Positions 23,539 to 35,561 are shown, counted from the first letter of the stretch. The stretch: 64,000 nucleotides of DNA from Narthecium ossifragum (GCA_963920575.1 OY986969.1:21615434-21679433); one strand, 5' to 3'. Notes: generated by a model from the sequence alone, not told the origin. Made by a program: numbers and translations.

Positions 23539-24370
23539 GGGTGCTGTTATATGCACTACATAGATCTCTAAGTGCACTCATATAAAAAATGAAATTACTA
23601 TAATACCCTTCACCCCTCTCTTCCCTTCTCTTCCACCCCGACCCTGCCACCGCCGCCGGACCCTGCCGCCGCCCCTTTCTCCGGACCCGCCGCCGCCGCC
23701 CCTTTCTCCGGATCCCGTCGCCGTTGCCGCCCGGCCTCCGGCCCCCCTCTCTCTCCCCCGTCTTTCTCCCCCGTTCTCTCTCCCCTCTCCTCTCTGCCTC
23801 TCTCATCAAAAGGCTATCCTTACTATTCCATTGCAGTATTGTACCATGCATTGAATGCCACCAAGAAATCTAAGCAGACACCCCAACACCAAAATCTAAA
23901 ACCAATCCAAGAAAGTCAAAGAAGAGGAAAAGGGACTCCAGAAGCCAAAGCCAAAGCACATGAGAATAGCACTGAGGGGATTGATTCCCGCTGCCAATTT
24001 GCAGCTTGCTTGCTTCCCCACACCTTCCCTTCCTCCTTCCTCCTCCCTCCCATGGCAGTACATCTATCATCCAATATCCAATCCCACCATCATCACCATC
24101 ATCCTCTCCACCATCATTAGATGCAATGGAGAAATACCAATGTGATCTCAACCCACATAAGAACGAGAGAGGGAAGAGAGAACAAGAGGAGGGAGAGGGG
24201 GGTGGGCGGTGGCCGGGCGGCAACGGCGATGGGTCCGGAGAAAGGGGCGGCGGCGGTGGCGGTGGCGGTGCACGGCGGCGGTGGAAGAGTGGAGAAGAGA
24301 GGGGTATTTTAGGAATTTTTAAAAAATATGGGTGCACTTATACATTTTTATAGTGCATATAAAATTACCC
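23539..24370. mobile_element. Mutator-like element with long TIRs (832 bp)
   Basis: Flanked by the perfect 9-bp duplication ATTATTATA (23530-23538 and 24371-24379). TIRs of roughly 290 bp: the outer about 70 bp are AT-rich with TTATATGCACTA and AAGTGCACYCATAT, the inner part is GC-rich (CCGCCCCTTTCTCCGGAYCC) on both sides, and they meet at TTCCATTGCA / TGCAATGGA. A unique centre (about 23845-24115) has no recognised protein and could be a small capture. Located between two host genes, about 200 bp from each transcription unit. Confidence 0.85.
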
Positions 24371-24572
24371 ATTATTATAATATACCCTTTTTGCAATTGG
24401 CGGATTAGTACAAATATCTATTTAATTTTGCACATTTGGACCCCCCACCACCATCACCATAGCACCAACCCAATCCTGTACTAAAACTAACAAGGGGCAA
24501 ATATTTGGAGAGAAAGACCTAACATCACAACAAATTGGGTGAGTGATCGCCGCTTTCGAGCCATCGACATCC

Positions 24573-27500
24573 ATGGCTTCGCTATCGAGCCCGGTGGCCT
24601 CCTCCTTTACCTCGTCATGGCGAACCCGCCTCCTCCCGTCTACCGACACCTGGGCTGCCTTCCTCTCAGCTGGATCCTTCAAGAAGTCTCCGTCGATGGC
24701 GAGAAGAATCACAGCTCTTCCTCGTCACGGCAAAGCTGTTTCCGTGGCTGCCAAGATGGAGATCGAAGGTCTCAACATCGCCGAGGACGTTACACAGGTA
24801 TGGGAGTCTCGTTGGAGTTCGTATCTGGGCTTTGTTTTTTTCTGGATGTGAGTGAGATCTGCGATGGAGATGAGTTCTTTATGGTGTTCTCGGTAGTTGT
24901 TCGAGGGTTTTTACTTGATTTTGGATTGTTGCGCTCGCTGAAAGATGGGGGATGGAGAGGCTAAAAACTTGTTGTCGGTCCACCACTAGCTCGAACACCA
25001 TTTGTTGCATCTACTTGTTCCATGTTTGTTTATCCCAAAAAATATAACTCCATGTTTGCAGGCATCACTATTTGTGGCAAGTATTAGTTGTCATTTTGAC
25101 GTTTAATTCCAGTGCTTTCTTGCAGCTTATTGGGAAGACTCCCATGGTATATTTGAACAGTATTGTCAAAGGGTGTGTTGCAAATGTTGCTGCAAAGCTA
25201 GAGATCATGGAACCTTGTTGCAGCGTAAAAGACAGGTAAGTTGTTAGGAGCATTTTTCAGTAAGTTTTGATTGATGCCAGCTGATTATGATGCCAAGCTG
25301 TATGATTTGATCTTCAGGATAGGCAACAGTATGATAACTGATGCTGAAGAGAAGGGACTTATAACTCCTGGAAAGGTAGCTAAATCGGCCCTTGCAGCTT
25401 TCATCTGGTTTCTTATATCCTTTTGAACCCTTCTTTCATTTGTATCAAAAAGGACAGTTGGAAATCGTAAGCTATATTAGTTGTTGAACAATCTCACATG
25501 CAGCATTTTGACATATGAGACTGGTGTAGATGCTTTCATAGTTCGTATTAATCTGTCAGTAATCTAAAAAATGGAGAGAAGAAACATGGATGTACCGATC
25601 ATGTATTGGGCTGAACTCCAGTTAATGACCATGGTTGATTGGTTCTACAAATTCTGGACTGTGTCCATTCTACTACCACAACTTTTATTCAACTTTACTT
25701 TTTCTATGATATCTCAAAATCAAATCTTTCAATGTCATTGATGTTCTTCCTTCTGTTCATGGCTATCTTATTTGCAATGTTCACGTGGTAGGATAATTTT
25801 TAATTGGAAATGTGAATATATCAGTTCCTATCGTTTTTGTTCTCATCATTTCCACCTTTCCTTCCAATGCCATATCGGTAAAGAAATTGGAATATATATA
25901 GAACATAGGTTGAATCATGCCACATCAGTCATTCTGTCCTACGGGATCTTGCGGTTTTATTGATTCGTATACCTTTCTGCTTTCCTTATTCAAGAGCATA
26001 CTGGTGGAGCCAACTAGTGGAAATACAGGAATTGGTCTTGCTTTTATTGCTGCTGCCAAAGGATATAAACTGATCTTGACAATGCCTGCTTCCATGAGTA
26101 TGGAAAGACGAGTTCTGTTGAAAGCTTTCGGAGCAGAACTCGTCCTTACAGACTCTGCTAAGGGTATGAAAGGAGCAGTCCAAAAGGCTGAAGAGATTTT
26201 GAATAAGACACCTGATGCCTATATGCTTCAGCAATTTGATAACCCTGCTAACCCAAAGGTAAATATGACCAGCACCAACTTTTCTCATACTTTGTGGGTT
26301 TGTTGATTACTCGTCCTTTGAGTTCATACATTTTTCCTTATGTTACATCTCCATAACTTGGATGCAGATACACTATGAGACTACTGGACCAGAAATCTGG
26401 GAGGATACACGTGGAAAGGTAGATATCTTTATTGCAGGAATTGGAACCGCTGGTACCATTTCTGGTGTTGGACGTTTCCTGAAGGAAAAAAATCCAGACA
26501 TAAAGGTTTCTTGTATCTTTTTTTTCCTCCTTGTGCTATTTTTAATTGCAGGCTATGAGCTATGAAATTTTACTTTTAATTTTATTATGATTTCTTAAGT
26601 TATCATCAATTTGCATGTCATTTCTTCAGGTCATTGGCATTGAGCCTGCTGAAAGCAACATACTCTCGGGTGGAAAGCCTGGTATAAAGAGCACGAAACC
26701 TTCTTATATTTTGTCTCATTTAGGTTTTACCTATTCATATTGTTTGTCCATGCAGGTCCACACAAGATTCAAGGCATTGGGGCAGGTTTTATACCAGGAA
26801 ATTTGGATCACGAAGTCATTGATGAGATCATGGAGGTCTGGACTTTCCGTTTTCACAGTCTCTATTTATGCTGTTTTAGAAACATGTCCTGCTTGCTATT
26901 GTTCAGATGGAGGTCTAAATTAAGGCCACGATTTTTGTCGTCAAATTTTTGCAAGAAGTGACTGTGTCTCCAATTCTGCATGTCTTATGTTTTCTTCTTT
27001 CTTCTTTGCCCATTTATCTGCCTTTTCTCTCACAAAATCCAAAAGGCAGTTACATCAGTTCCTATAATTCAGGATATATGGATGACTCATGCAAAAGAAG
27101 TAAAAACTGTACTTGATGTGTTGCTTAGCAAATGATTGCAGTTCGATCATTGTCATAAAGGCCCCATTTGATGCATCAGTAGATTCTTAGGAGTAGGTGC
27201 CAGCATTTGAACCTCTATATTTTGGTACTTGAGCCTTGAGAAGGCAGTGTAAGCAAACGAAGCTTGCCAGCAAATTTTAGAATATCATTAGGCAGGCGGT
27301 TGACTTGATTTCATGGGTATGGACATGAAAATCAGACAACCAGGAGCTGCTCCTTAAATCTCTATAGTCACAGAAAGAGTTTAAATGAAGAGTGAGATAA
27401 TTGAGGCTTGAAATATGGAGAAGAGATGGCTCAGAGGCAGATGGACGATAAATCAAAAGACTAGCGGAATGACATTCCACTTGAGCTTCCTTCTGGCTTT

Positions 27501-28895
27501 TGGGGTGATTTTATTAAACAGTGCATGAGATATTTCACGTCTCTTTTAGGTCGTTATTTGTTCATTTTCATTATGCTTTGGAGAGGTTTTTCTCCATGTG
27601 TTATGACATAACTTTTTTTTAACCTATAACAAATGTGTTCTGAAACAACACATAAAACTTATGCGTCCATTCTCCTTTGTTCTTTGGTTCTTTATTACAA
27701 CATTTTTATTGGAGCCTCTGGCATGTGATGATGTTGAATTTGTGCCCGTGCTTATCATTTCTCAGATCTCCAGTGATGAAGCTGTTGAAACTGCAAAACA
27801 AGTGGCTCTCCAGGAAGGATTGCTGGTAATGATCTTTTAGGCATTTTATTGCATAGTGGCTCTCCAGAAATTGCAATAGCCTAGTAATTTAGCTATATGC
27901 ATTTGGTTGCTGTTTCTTATAAGTTTTAAATGTTTCATGACACATTTCATAATGTACCCACTTTTGGTGTAATCCCATGTTCTCCATAAGGCCTCACCTC
28001 CTGCATTGTAAGTGGTGTTTTGCTTGATATTTTCTCTATGTACCTCAAATCTCATAATTAGAATATATGCAGGTTGTGAAAACTCACTCTTTTTTTCCCT
28101 TGCTCATATGCTTATGCCAACTTGCCAAGGCCTTCAACAAGTATCGCAAGGTTCACTGAGAGAGAGATGCTCCAATGAAACTACTGATTGATGTATCATC
28201 TTTAGATTTTAACATATGATCAAAAGAAATGACTGCTACGCATGTGGATGTGCATGCATGGATGTGGACTATTTAAGCCTTGGTTATTTCCATGCTATGT
28301 ACAACTGTTGCTTTTGCTATAGAAATTACTGTATGATTTTTGCTCTTTGATTTGCAGGTTGGAATTTCATCTGGGGCAGCTGCTGCAGCTGCTATCAAGG
28401 TCGGGAAGAGACCAGAGAATGCAGGAAAACTTATTGCGGTAATGTTCTTTTTTAATTTTCTTAAATGTGGTTTAAAGTACCTGTCTTTCTATTAAGGGGC
28501 ATGTGAGCATGATATGACTGATACCAAAAGGTTTACATTTTATTCCTTTCTCCCCAATTCCTTGCATGCAGTTTTTTCTTGTTTGTTGCACACGTGCCTG
28601 TGATTTTAGTTGTTTGTTCATTATACTGTCCTCAGATAGTGCTGTTTTGAAGGTTGTCAATGTATTTGTTTTTCTTATCATCTTTTGTAGTTGTGTTCCA
28701 AATATCTTTCTCTGTAATTTGTTTCTCCTATCTTCTCTTGTTCTCCAGCTATTTATTGGGTCTTTTTCCTGGCTAAGTTCTACTATGTCACGGCTGATGC
28801 AGGTTGTATTTCCAAGCTTTGGCGAGAGGTACCTATCCTCAGTCCTCTACCAGTCGATAAGAGAAGAATGTGAGAAGATGCAACCTGAGCCGTAA
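24573..28895 (+). CDS. O-acetylserine(thiol)lyase (cysteine synthase), organellar, 10 exons
   Basis: PLP enzyme making L-cysteine and acetate from O-acetylserine and sulfide, the last step of sulfur assimilation. Exons: 24573-24797, 25126-25235, 25318-25375, 25995-26258, 26368-26505, 26630-26681, 26756-26835, 27766-27825, 28358-28438, 28803-28895; all GT-AG, 386 aa. Residues 1-60 are Ser/Arg-rich with few acidic residues, as in a plastid or mitochondrial transit peptide. PLP lysine is K110 in SVKDR; substrate loop TSGNTG at 138-143; the SAT-contact loop KPGPHK is present; C-terminal SFGERYLS is conserved. Oddities: the phosphate-binding loop reads GTAGT (245-249) where the family has GTGGT, and EPCCSVKDR replaces the usual EPCSSVKDR. 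An in-frame ATG at 24543 is possible; 24573 has the better context. The end of the last exon is tandemly duplicated downstream. Confidence 0.93.
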
Positions 28896-29022
28896 TTCGG
28901 TTTTCACTATAAGGGCATTGATTTGTACCTATCCTCGGTCCTCTACCAGTTGATAAGAGAAGAATGTGAGAAGATGCAACCTGAGCCATAATTCAGTTTT
29001 CACTATAAGGGCATTGATTTGT
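28831..29022. repeat. 96-bp tandem duplication of the OAS-TL gene end
   Basis: Positions 28831-28926 (last 62 coding bases, stop codon and about 30 bp of 3' UTR) recur at 28927-29022 with about five differences. The second copy sits in the 3' UTR after the stop and still reads as the same C-terminus ending MQPEP. Confidence 0.92.
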
Positions 29023-29609
29023 ACATCAGACATTAAACTATCACAAGATTTTGGCAAAATTCTGCTTATCCTTTTAAAGAATAAAATTGTCCGTCTATCC
29101 CTTTTTTGTAGGGTTTATTACGACTGATCTGATGTACACAAAAGGTGAGAAAAATAGGACTCTACTTTTCTTCCTCTTTCAATGGATACCAGCCCTTTTT
29201 ATATTGTCTAATTCATGCACAGATCAGACAAATCATTTCTTCTTTGAGGTTTGAATTGTTCGGATTATACGTGGATGGGGTGTTCTCCAAAAGCTGATTA
29301 TTTGCTGGTGAAAAAAGAATTAATGTGTCATTCTTGGTTTCCTCCTGCCACTGGTGCTACATCTGGAGGCTCCTGCAAGAACAGAGAGCTACTTATTGGA
29401 GACTAAATGGGTAGTGGGAATTCATGTTACTATGTTATCATGACAAATTGGGTACATAGCAGCAAGGATTGCCATGCTGGCCGGCCGGTATGTACCGAAC
29501 CGGCAGCTAGCTGGGACAAAAAATCCCTTCGAATCAGTATTGGGGGGTGTTGGAGTTGTGCCGGACGATACATAAGGTATCGCCCGGTACAGACCCGATG
29601 CGTACCGGA

Positions 29610-30580
29610 TCCGGAGAGGAGAGGAGAGAGCGGGAGGGAAGGAGGAGATAAATAGAGGAGAGAGCAGGAGGGAAGGAGGAGAGAAACAGAGGAGGGAAGA
29701 AAGAGTGGGGAGGAGAGAGCACGAGGGAAGGAGGAGGCGGAGAAGAGGAGGAGACGGAGCCGGAGGGGATGAGGAACCGGAGCCGGAGAGGAGGAGGAGC
29801 CGGAGGCCGAGCGGAGGAGGAGCCGGAGGCCGAGCGGAGGAGGAGCGGGAGGGGAGGAGTCGCGGTCTCGGGGGAAGGAAAAGTAGGTAGGGACGTACCG
29901 GATCCGGAGAGGGGAGGCGAGAAACAGAGGAGAGGGAGGAGGGGAAGAATGAGAGGGGAGGAGAGACCAGGAGGGAAAGAAGAGGCGGAGAAGAGGGGGA
30001 GTTGGAGCCGGAGGGGATGAGGAGCCGGAGGCCGAGCGGAGGAGGAGCGGGAGGGGAGGAGCTGCTGTCTCAGGGGAAGGAAAAGTAGCAGGGAAGGAGG
30101 GAAGAAAAGAGAACACAGGTGGGAGAAAAAAGAAGGGATGAGAGGAGAGAGCGGGAGGGAAGGAGGAGAAAAATAGAGGAGAGAGCGGGAGGGAAGGAGG
30201 AGAGAAACAGAGGAGGGAAGAAAGAGTGGGGAGGAGAGAGCACGAGGGAAGGAGGAGAAAAATAGAGGAGAGAGCAGGAGGGAAGGAGGAGAGAAACAGA
30301 GGAGGGAAGAAAGAGTGGGGGAGGAGAGACCAGGAGGGAAAGAAGAGGCGGAGAAGAGGGGGAGCCGGAGCCGGAGGCCGAGCGGAGGAGGAGCGGGAGG
30401 GGAGGAGCTGCTGTCTCGGGGGAAGGAAAAGTAGCAGGGAAGGAGGGAAGAAAAGAGAACACAGGTGGGAGAAAAAAGAAGGGAGGAGAGGGAGGAGAGA
30501 AGTAGTCACGTGGAGGGGAAAAAAAGGAAAGAGGTTTGGGGGGTGAAGGGAGGAAGAGAGAGAGGAGAGTTGGCAGCTGG
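29610..30580. repeat. GGAGGA-rich compound minisatellite inside the hAT element
   Basis: Purine-only blocks such as GGAGAGAGCRNGAGGGAAGG recur many times. Larger units, for example the stretch at about 29930-30120 and its copy at about 30315-30500, are repeated with small differences. The long proline/serine-rich open frame on the opposite strand is a by-product. Confidence 0.85.
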
Positions 30581-31179
30581 ATTGGTGGGCCAGCATAGAG
30601 AGCAGGGATAAGGAGAAAAAGATCTTGTCGGGTAGTCATCAAGTCAGAGAATGAGATAGAGAATGGGTGAGACGGTGAGTGAGTGTTGTTGGGCTAAAAA
30701 TCGATATATTATTTATCATTAGTTTTTATTTATCAATGATAAGCCTCATATAGTATGTTATTTATTATTAGTTTTTATTTAAATGATGGTAATTACTAAA
30801 TTTTTTTTATATTTAATCATGATTGTTTTTAGCATTCTTTTTTATCTAATAATGGTGACTTTTCAATAATTAAATGTATTATATGAAATTTTAAATCTTA
30901 TGTTAATAATCATTTTAGTTATTATATTACTTTCTAATGCTATTTAGTTTTTTATTACTTATTCATGTTAATTTTTAGGTTAATTGCTTATGTTACTTTC
31001 TATGTTAACTACTTACGATAGTTTTTATATTAATTGATAAATGTTATAGAGAAAATTTAAAAATAATTTTATAACATTTAAAAATTTGTAAATTTTTTTA
31101 AAATTCTTAGGAAAATTTAAAAATTCGTAGAAATTTTTTTAAAATTCATAAAAAAAAAATTAAAATTTTTTGTAGAAAT

Positions 31180-31640
31180 CGGTTCATCTTCGTCTGCCCA
31201 TTCGTACCAGTATGGTCACTATGGAGAGATATATGATCATGACAGTTATGCTGCGTCCCAGCATTCTAATCACATCGGCCAGCCTCAGTGGCCACAAGAG
31301 CCTACCTTCATGCATGGTATTTTTGGAGATATCAGATCACCTACTTCACGTGATAGTTCCGGATATTCGTATGGCTATCCTGATATAAACCAGCCATGCC
31401 AATCACATTGTATTGAAGTGCTGACTATACAGGCTCCTGAGACTGTCATTGATTTCAAGCATGATGCTGCAGAGTATCAGTCGCTCATTAGATAGTTTGA
31501 AGTCTATTATTCTCCTTATATGATTTTCCCTCAGTATATGCAGCACTTGAGTTATATTAGAAACATTTATCTTAGCCCATCGATGACAGATTATGGTTAG
31601 TTTGAGAAAAAGCTTGATGTATGCTCATATGAGAGATGTA
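31180..31640 (+). pseudogene. Tyr/Ser/His-rich coding remnant in the hAT element
   Basis: The frame from about 31190 reads SSSSAHSYQYGHYGEIYDHD and continues with Tyr/Ser-rich text to a stop near 31493. This resembles the low-complexity tail seen in some plant hAT transposases (family recollection). Too short and broken to assign firmly. Confidence 0.35.
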
Positions 31641-31900
31641 TTGAGCTGTTGATTATGTGTCATGTATTGTATTATACTACCTTGGTATGTTTTCACTCTA
31701 CTCTGGTATAAGAGATTATATTTGGCCAAATTGGAGATGTTGAATACGAGTGGATTTCATTCATCTGAACCGGCATGGGGACGTACCGGTTCGGCACGGC
31801 GCGTACCGGTTCGACACGGCGGCGCGTACCGGTTCAGCACGGCGCGTACCGGCGGCGCGTACCGTTCCGGTGGCGCGGCATGGCAATCCTTGCATAGCAG

Positions 31901-32507
31901 GTAATACAGTTTGGCGTGTAAACTCACCCATCAACATGGAGGAGATTATACTTAGCCTTAGGGCTAAATTCATGGAAAAAACTAGGAGGAGATTATAGTA
32001 CTTCTCCAAGGATGGAAGAGTGAGAATCATTGAAACAGAAAAAAAGAAGTAATAGCAGTCATGTTTTTTGAGAAGCTAAGAGCTGTTAGATCGGCTGGAA
32101 CAGTGTTATGGAGATATCAATCTTAAAAGTGTATGTTTGTAAAAGGAATGACTTCCAATCACACTTGCATCTCTTGATTATATAGCTTGTATAGAACCCT
32201 AATTTACACTAAAAATTTTATTTTTTTTCCAGTTTGCTTCAAGATATTTTGAGATATTATAACATAATCAATTTTTCTGCTCCATGCACTATGGTGTGGA
32301 GGTTATGGAGTGGATGTAGATAAGGATGTGTTAGAAGTCAGAATGTTGGATATTTTTTCCACGAAGACTCAACTAACAAAAATTTAATAAAAAAAGGGTT
32401 AACATCATATTAGTTCTCAAATTTTATTTTTTCAAATTAGTCTCTCATATTACAAAAAGGACTCCACCTCTGGGTTAAAACATTCAATCATGGTTAAAAT
32501 TCAACCA
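31901..32507. other. Intergenic, no recognised feature
   Basis: AT-rich sequence after the hAT element; no coding region or repeat was recognised. Confidence 0.4.
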
Positions 32508-32535
32508 TTAAAAGGATGGATAAGGCCATTTGACT

Positions 32536-32945
32536 TTCTTAGGGCACTTTTGATTTGCATAAGGAATGTGAAATGGAATGGGAATGTGAATGATTAGGAA
32601 TGGAATGAGAATGAGATTAGGAATGAGGATGATGGGGCATATTTGGTTTGTACAACGAATAGGATTAGGAATCATACTTGAAGGTGTTTGGTACGCAAAA
32701 ATAAGTGTGGGAATGGAATGAGAATAGGATATAAATAACCAAGTTATACTATAAACGTCATTAACCGCCATTCCGTCGGGATGGAATGAGGGATTCCAGG
32801 CTATTATATGGGAATAACCTCATTCCCAACTAGTTATGAATGAAGCATTCAATTTCCAACTTTAATGTCTAACCAAACAACATAATCTGATTTGATCGGG
32901 AATTTGACCATTCCATTCTCAGTGGTTATGTCCAACCAAACATGT
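32536..32945. mobile_element. GGAATG-rich MITE-like region
   Basis: Repeated GGAATGRGAATG motifs, with inverted TTTGGTTTGTACAAC (32643) and GTCCAACCAAACATG (32930) near the ends, suggest a hAT-type MITE, perhaps two overlapping. No clear target duplication found. Confidence 0.4.
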
Positions 32946-32959
32946 CATGAGAGGACTCT

Positions 32960-33095
32960 TGGTCTTGATCGTCCCCACCGCCCCCACCCTCGATCTCGAG
33001 CGTCCCCGTCGCCCCCTGGTCTCGAGCATCCTCGCCGCCCCCTGGTCTCGAGCGTCCTCGTCGCCCCCACCCCTGGTCTCGAGTGTCCCATCCAC
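32960..33095. repeat. Minisatellite with TCTCGAGCGTCC units
   Basis: At least four units of about 27-33 bp, each with CTGGTCTCGAGCRTCCTCG or close variants and CGCCCC linkers. Confidence 0.75.
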
Positions 33096-33289
33096 TCGAG
33101 CGATGCCCTAGCTCTCCCATCACCAGCGAGAGCTCGCAGCGTCTCCGCTTCCCTCGCCGTCTCCGCCCCCCTCGCCGTCTCGAGCATCTCTCTCGCTGTT
33201 TCGAGCTTCGGTGATCGACAAAGAGAACTGTGCCGAGGTGCCTCTTGCCCGTGTGCTATGATCTCATCTGCGAAAGCAATCCAATGATG

Positions 33290-33729
33290 CCTCCATTTGA
33301 ACGGTTTCTTCATTATTTTCTTCCCCAAGTGTTGCATGCGTTTGATTATTTTCTTAAACAATATAAATTTCTACTCTTCTTTGAGAAATTTTTGTTCATT
33401 GTTTTTTTTTTGTATTTTAACTGGGATGTGGGTTGCATCAGCGGGAGGAAGGAGAGAGGGATCACATCCGACGCCAGGAATACAAGTATTGCATAGGAAT
33501 CATACCCCTAGTATAGATTTCTTATGATATGTTTTTCGCCATTTTCTAGTAGAGATCTCTTTGCTAGTATCAACAATGATTATTGGATGAATTTGGTTGA
33601 CTGAAGTATCTTCTTTTAAAATGTTATCAAACTGTACTTTTGAACATTGCCCAAGTCCAGATTCTAGGTAAATTGTTTAACATGTGTAGAATTTGCTCGA
33701 CAATTGAAAAATTATGACGAGGCGAGTAA
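33290..33729. other. Intergenic, no recognised feature
   Basis: T-rich sequence without recognisable genes or repeats, up to the poly-T that marks the 3' end of the next LINE relic. Confidence 0.4.
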
Positions 33730-35490
33730 GTTTTTTTTTTGAGTAAGTCAGCCAAAAGAATGGCTAGTTATAGGAAAAAAACTACCTAACTAAATATACA
33801 GACAAAAAGGAAAATTTGCACTGGCTTCAGATCCAGGAGCAAAGACCCAGCGGTGACTTCAACGCCTATCGTTACCAAGTATGGCGAGATAATCCACATA
33901 ACGAACTCGGTCTTGTTGCACAAATCTAAAGACAACTGCCATAGAACGTCCATTGTAGCAAGCCTTCCGTAACTGCCATAGAACGTCCATTGTAGCAAGC
34001 CTTCCGTGGAGCAATTTCCAAATGAGAAACCTTACTTTAGAGGCCATAGGCATCCTCCAAAGATTTAACTAAACCTCCTTAGGAAAGATAAAAGATCTCT
34101 CCACTGGCACCTCTTGTAAAAGAAGAAAAAGATATGCATATTTGCTAGATATTCTCCCCGATAGATTGAAATCCCAAGTCCAAGCATCACCCCCCCTCTA
34201 GAACTGGAATATTAGCAATAGAAGATCCCAAAGAAATACCCAAAAGCTCATGTAGATCCTTAAGAACCCATTCCTTCCCAACAAGGAGATCAACAACACT
34301 CAAATCCTCCAAATTATTAGCTCACATGTTCAGAAAATAAGGAATGCATCAAAACCAACTCCCCACACCAATAAAAAAAGGGTTAATAACATTTTACTCC
34401 CCTATAGTTTAAAAATATGTCAATTTGCCCCCTATATTTTAAAACGTGACAAAACACACCCTTAATTTATCAATGTGATCGTATTACACCCAAATGTGAC
34501 AAAACGCACCCCATATATAGGGGGTCAATTGGGTGTAATATGACCACATTGATAAATTAAGGGTGTGTTTTGTCACGTTTTAAAATATAGGGGGTAAATT
34601 GACATATTTTCAAACTATAGGGGAGTAAGATGTTATTAACCCTAAAAAAAAAGGAAGCTTGCAACCGAGCCCACACTCTGACAAATAGAGTAGCCATGAC
34701 GCATACTTCTTGCAGCTCGGCACATCAATTTCCAATGAAAAGAAGAAGAAGAGGAATACCTAACTGGTAGCTAGAGTTGTCTTCAAGCAATATTTAGCAC
34801 GAACTAGGCTAGACCAAACTGAAGGACTAACCTCAAGCAACTTCACCACCCTTGTAAAGCTAATCGCCTTCTGGCAGGTGCTCAAATCCCGTATACCTAG
34901 TCCACCCTGATCAATAGGAGAAGCAACTGTGCCCCAAGCCACTTGAGCAATTAAAACACCCTTTGTTTCCTTGCTACAAGAAGCACTTGAACATAGCCTT
35001 CATATCTTTGATTACCCTGGTCGAAAGCCCCACTGCCGACATAAAATGAACTGGGGTAGCCTGTAGCACACTACGCACTAAAACTAGTCACCTAGTCGCC
35101 GACAATCTACAAGCAGAGCAGGAGGATAGCCTAGCTATCACTTTATCAAGGGAGAAAACACTGGCCTCTTCAACTTTATGCTAGAGATGGGAGATCCCAA
35201 ATATGTCCAGGTTCCACTGCCTCAATATGCAAGATTCCGTGAAGAGTTTCACACCAAGGTACATCCAACGAAGGGAGAATCTCATTGAGGATTTATTCCT
35301 ATTCATCCAAAGGCCAAAAATGCAATCAAATTTGAGGAGAATTTGAATGAAGATGCAATCGACACCAACATGCAGTCATCTGCATGCGGGAAATGGAAGA
35401 GCCTAAATTGAAATATGTCTACTCGAGTCCCACCAAATCACCCAAAAGAGGTTTGGGTCTAGAGGCCAATATAAAAGAAATAACCTTGGA
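33730..35490 (-). mobile_element. Decayed LINE (3' part), minus strand
   Basis: The poly-T at 33730-33741 is the 3' poly-A tail on the minus strand. Translations include zf-RVT-like text (SKVRFLIWKLLHGRLATMDV, near 33990-34050) and post-RT text (QGGLGIRDLSTCQKAISFTR, 34840-34905). It contains a 37-bp tandem duplication (33934-33970 / 33971-34007) and a MULE MITE at 34380-34642. Heavily mutated. Confidence 0.7.
34380..34642. mobile_element. MULE-type MITE with near-perfect long TIRs (263 bp)
   Basis: GGGTTAATAACATTTTACTC at the left is mirrored by the reverse complement at the right. The arms are about 110 bp (shared TAAAACGTGACAAAACACACCC), so the whole element can fold into one hairpin. The flanks are A-rich (seven to nine A's on each side), consistent with a target duplication of that length in an A tract. 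Inserted in the LINE relic. Confidence 0.85.
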
Positions 35491-35492
35491 GG

Positions 35493-35561
35493 GACGTTAA
35501 GGCTTGTAACTCCCAGCCTTCGGGCTTATCTAATAAAAAAAAAGACGTTAAGGCTTGTAAC
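35493..35561 (+). mobile_element. 33-bp retroposed fragment with 18-bp target duplications
   Basis: GACGTTAAGGCTTGTAAC occurs at 35493-35510 and 35544-35561. Between them is a 33-bp insert that begins TCCCAGCCTTCGGGC and ends in nine A's. Perfect long target duplications plus a 3' A-tail are the signs of LINE-driven target-primed insertion, here with extreme 5' truncation. Confidence 0.9.

Larger units (their letters stand above)
29463..31892. mobile_element. hAT-like element (2430 bp), non-autonomous
   Basis: Ends CAAGGATTGCCATGC and GCATGGCAATCCTTG are perfect inverted repeats with hAT-style CA...TG termini. The perfect 8-bp duplication CATAGCAG lies at 29455-29462 and 31893-31900. Subterminal regions contain many GGTACCGG/CGTACCGG motifs (29485-29615, 31775-31870). 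The interior holds a kilobase of GA-rich repeats, an AT-rich block (30690-31170) and a short coding-like remnant near 31180-31500. No intact transposase. Inserted about 570 bp after the OAS-TL stop. Confidence 0.9.

Noticed and set aside
23870..24353. Proline-rich and glycine-rich frames in the 23.5-24.4 kb MULE
   Set aside because: They follow the GC-rich TIR sequence on both strands; not convincing as genes.
29430..30596. 388-codon proline/serine-rich open frame on the minus strand
   Set aside because: It is the reverse strand of the GGAGGA minisatellite inside the hAT element; low complexity, no domain, and parts are tandem copies.
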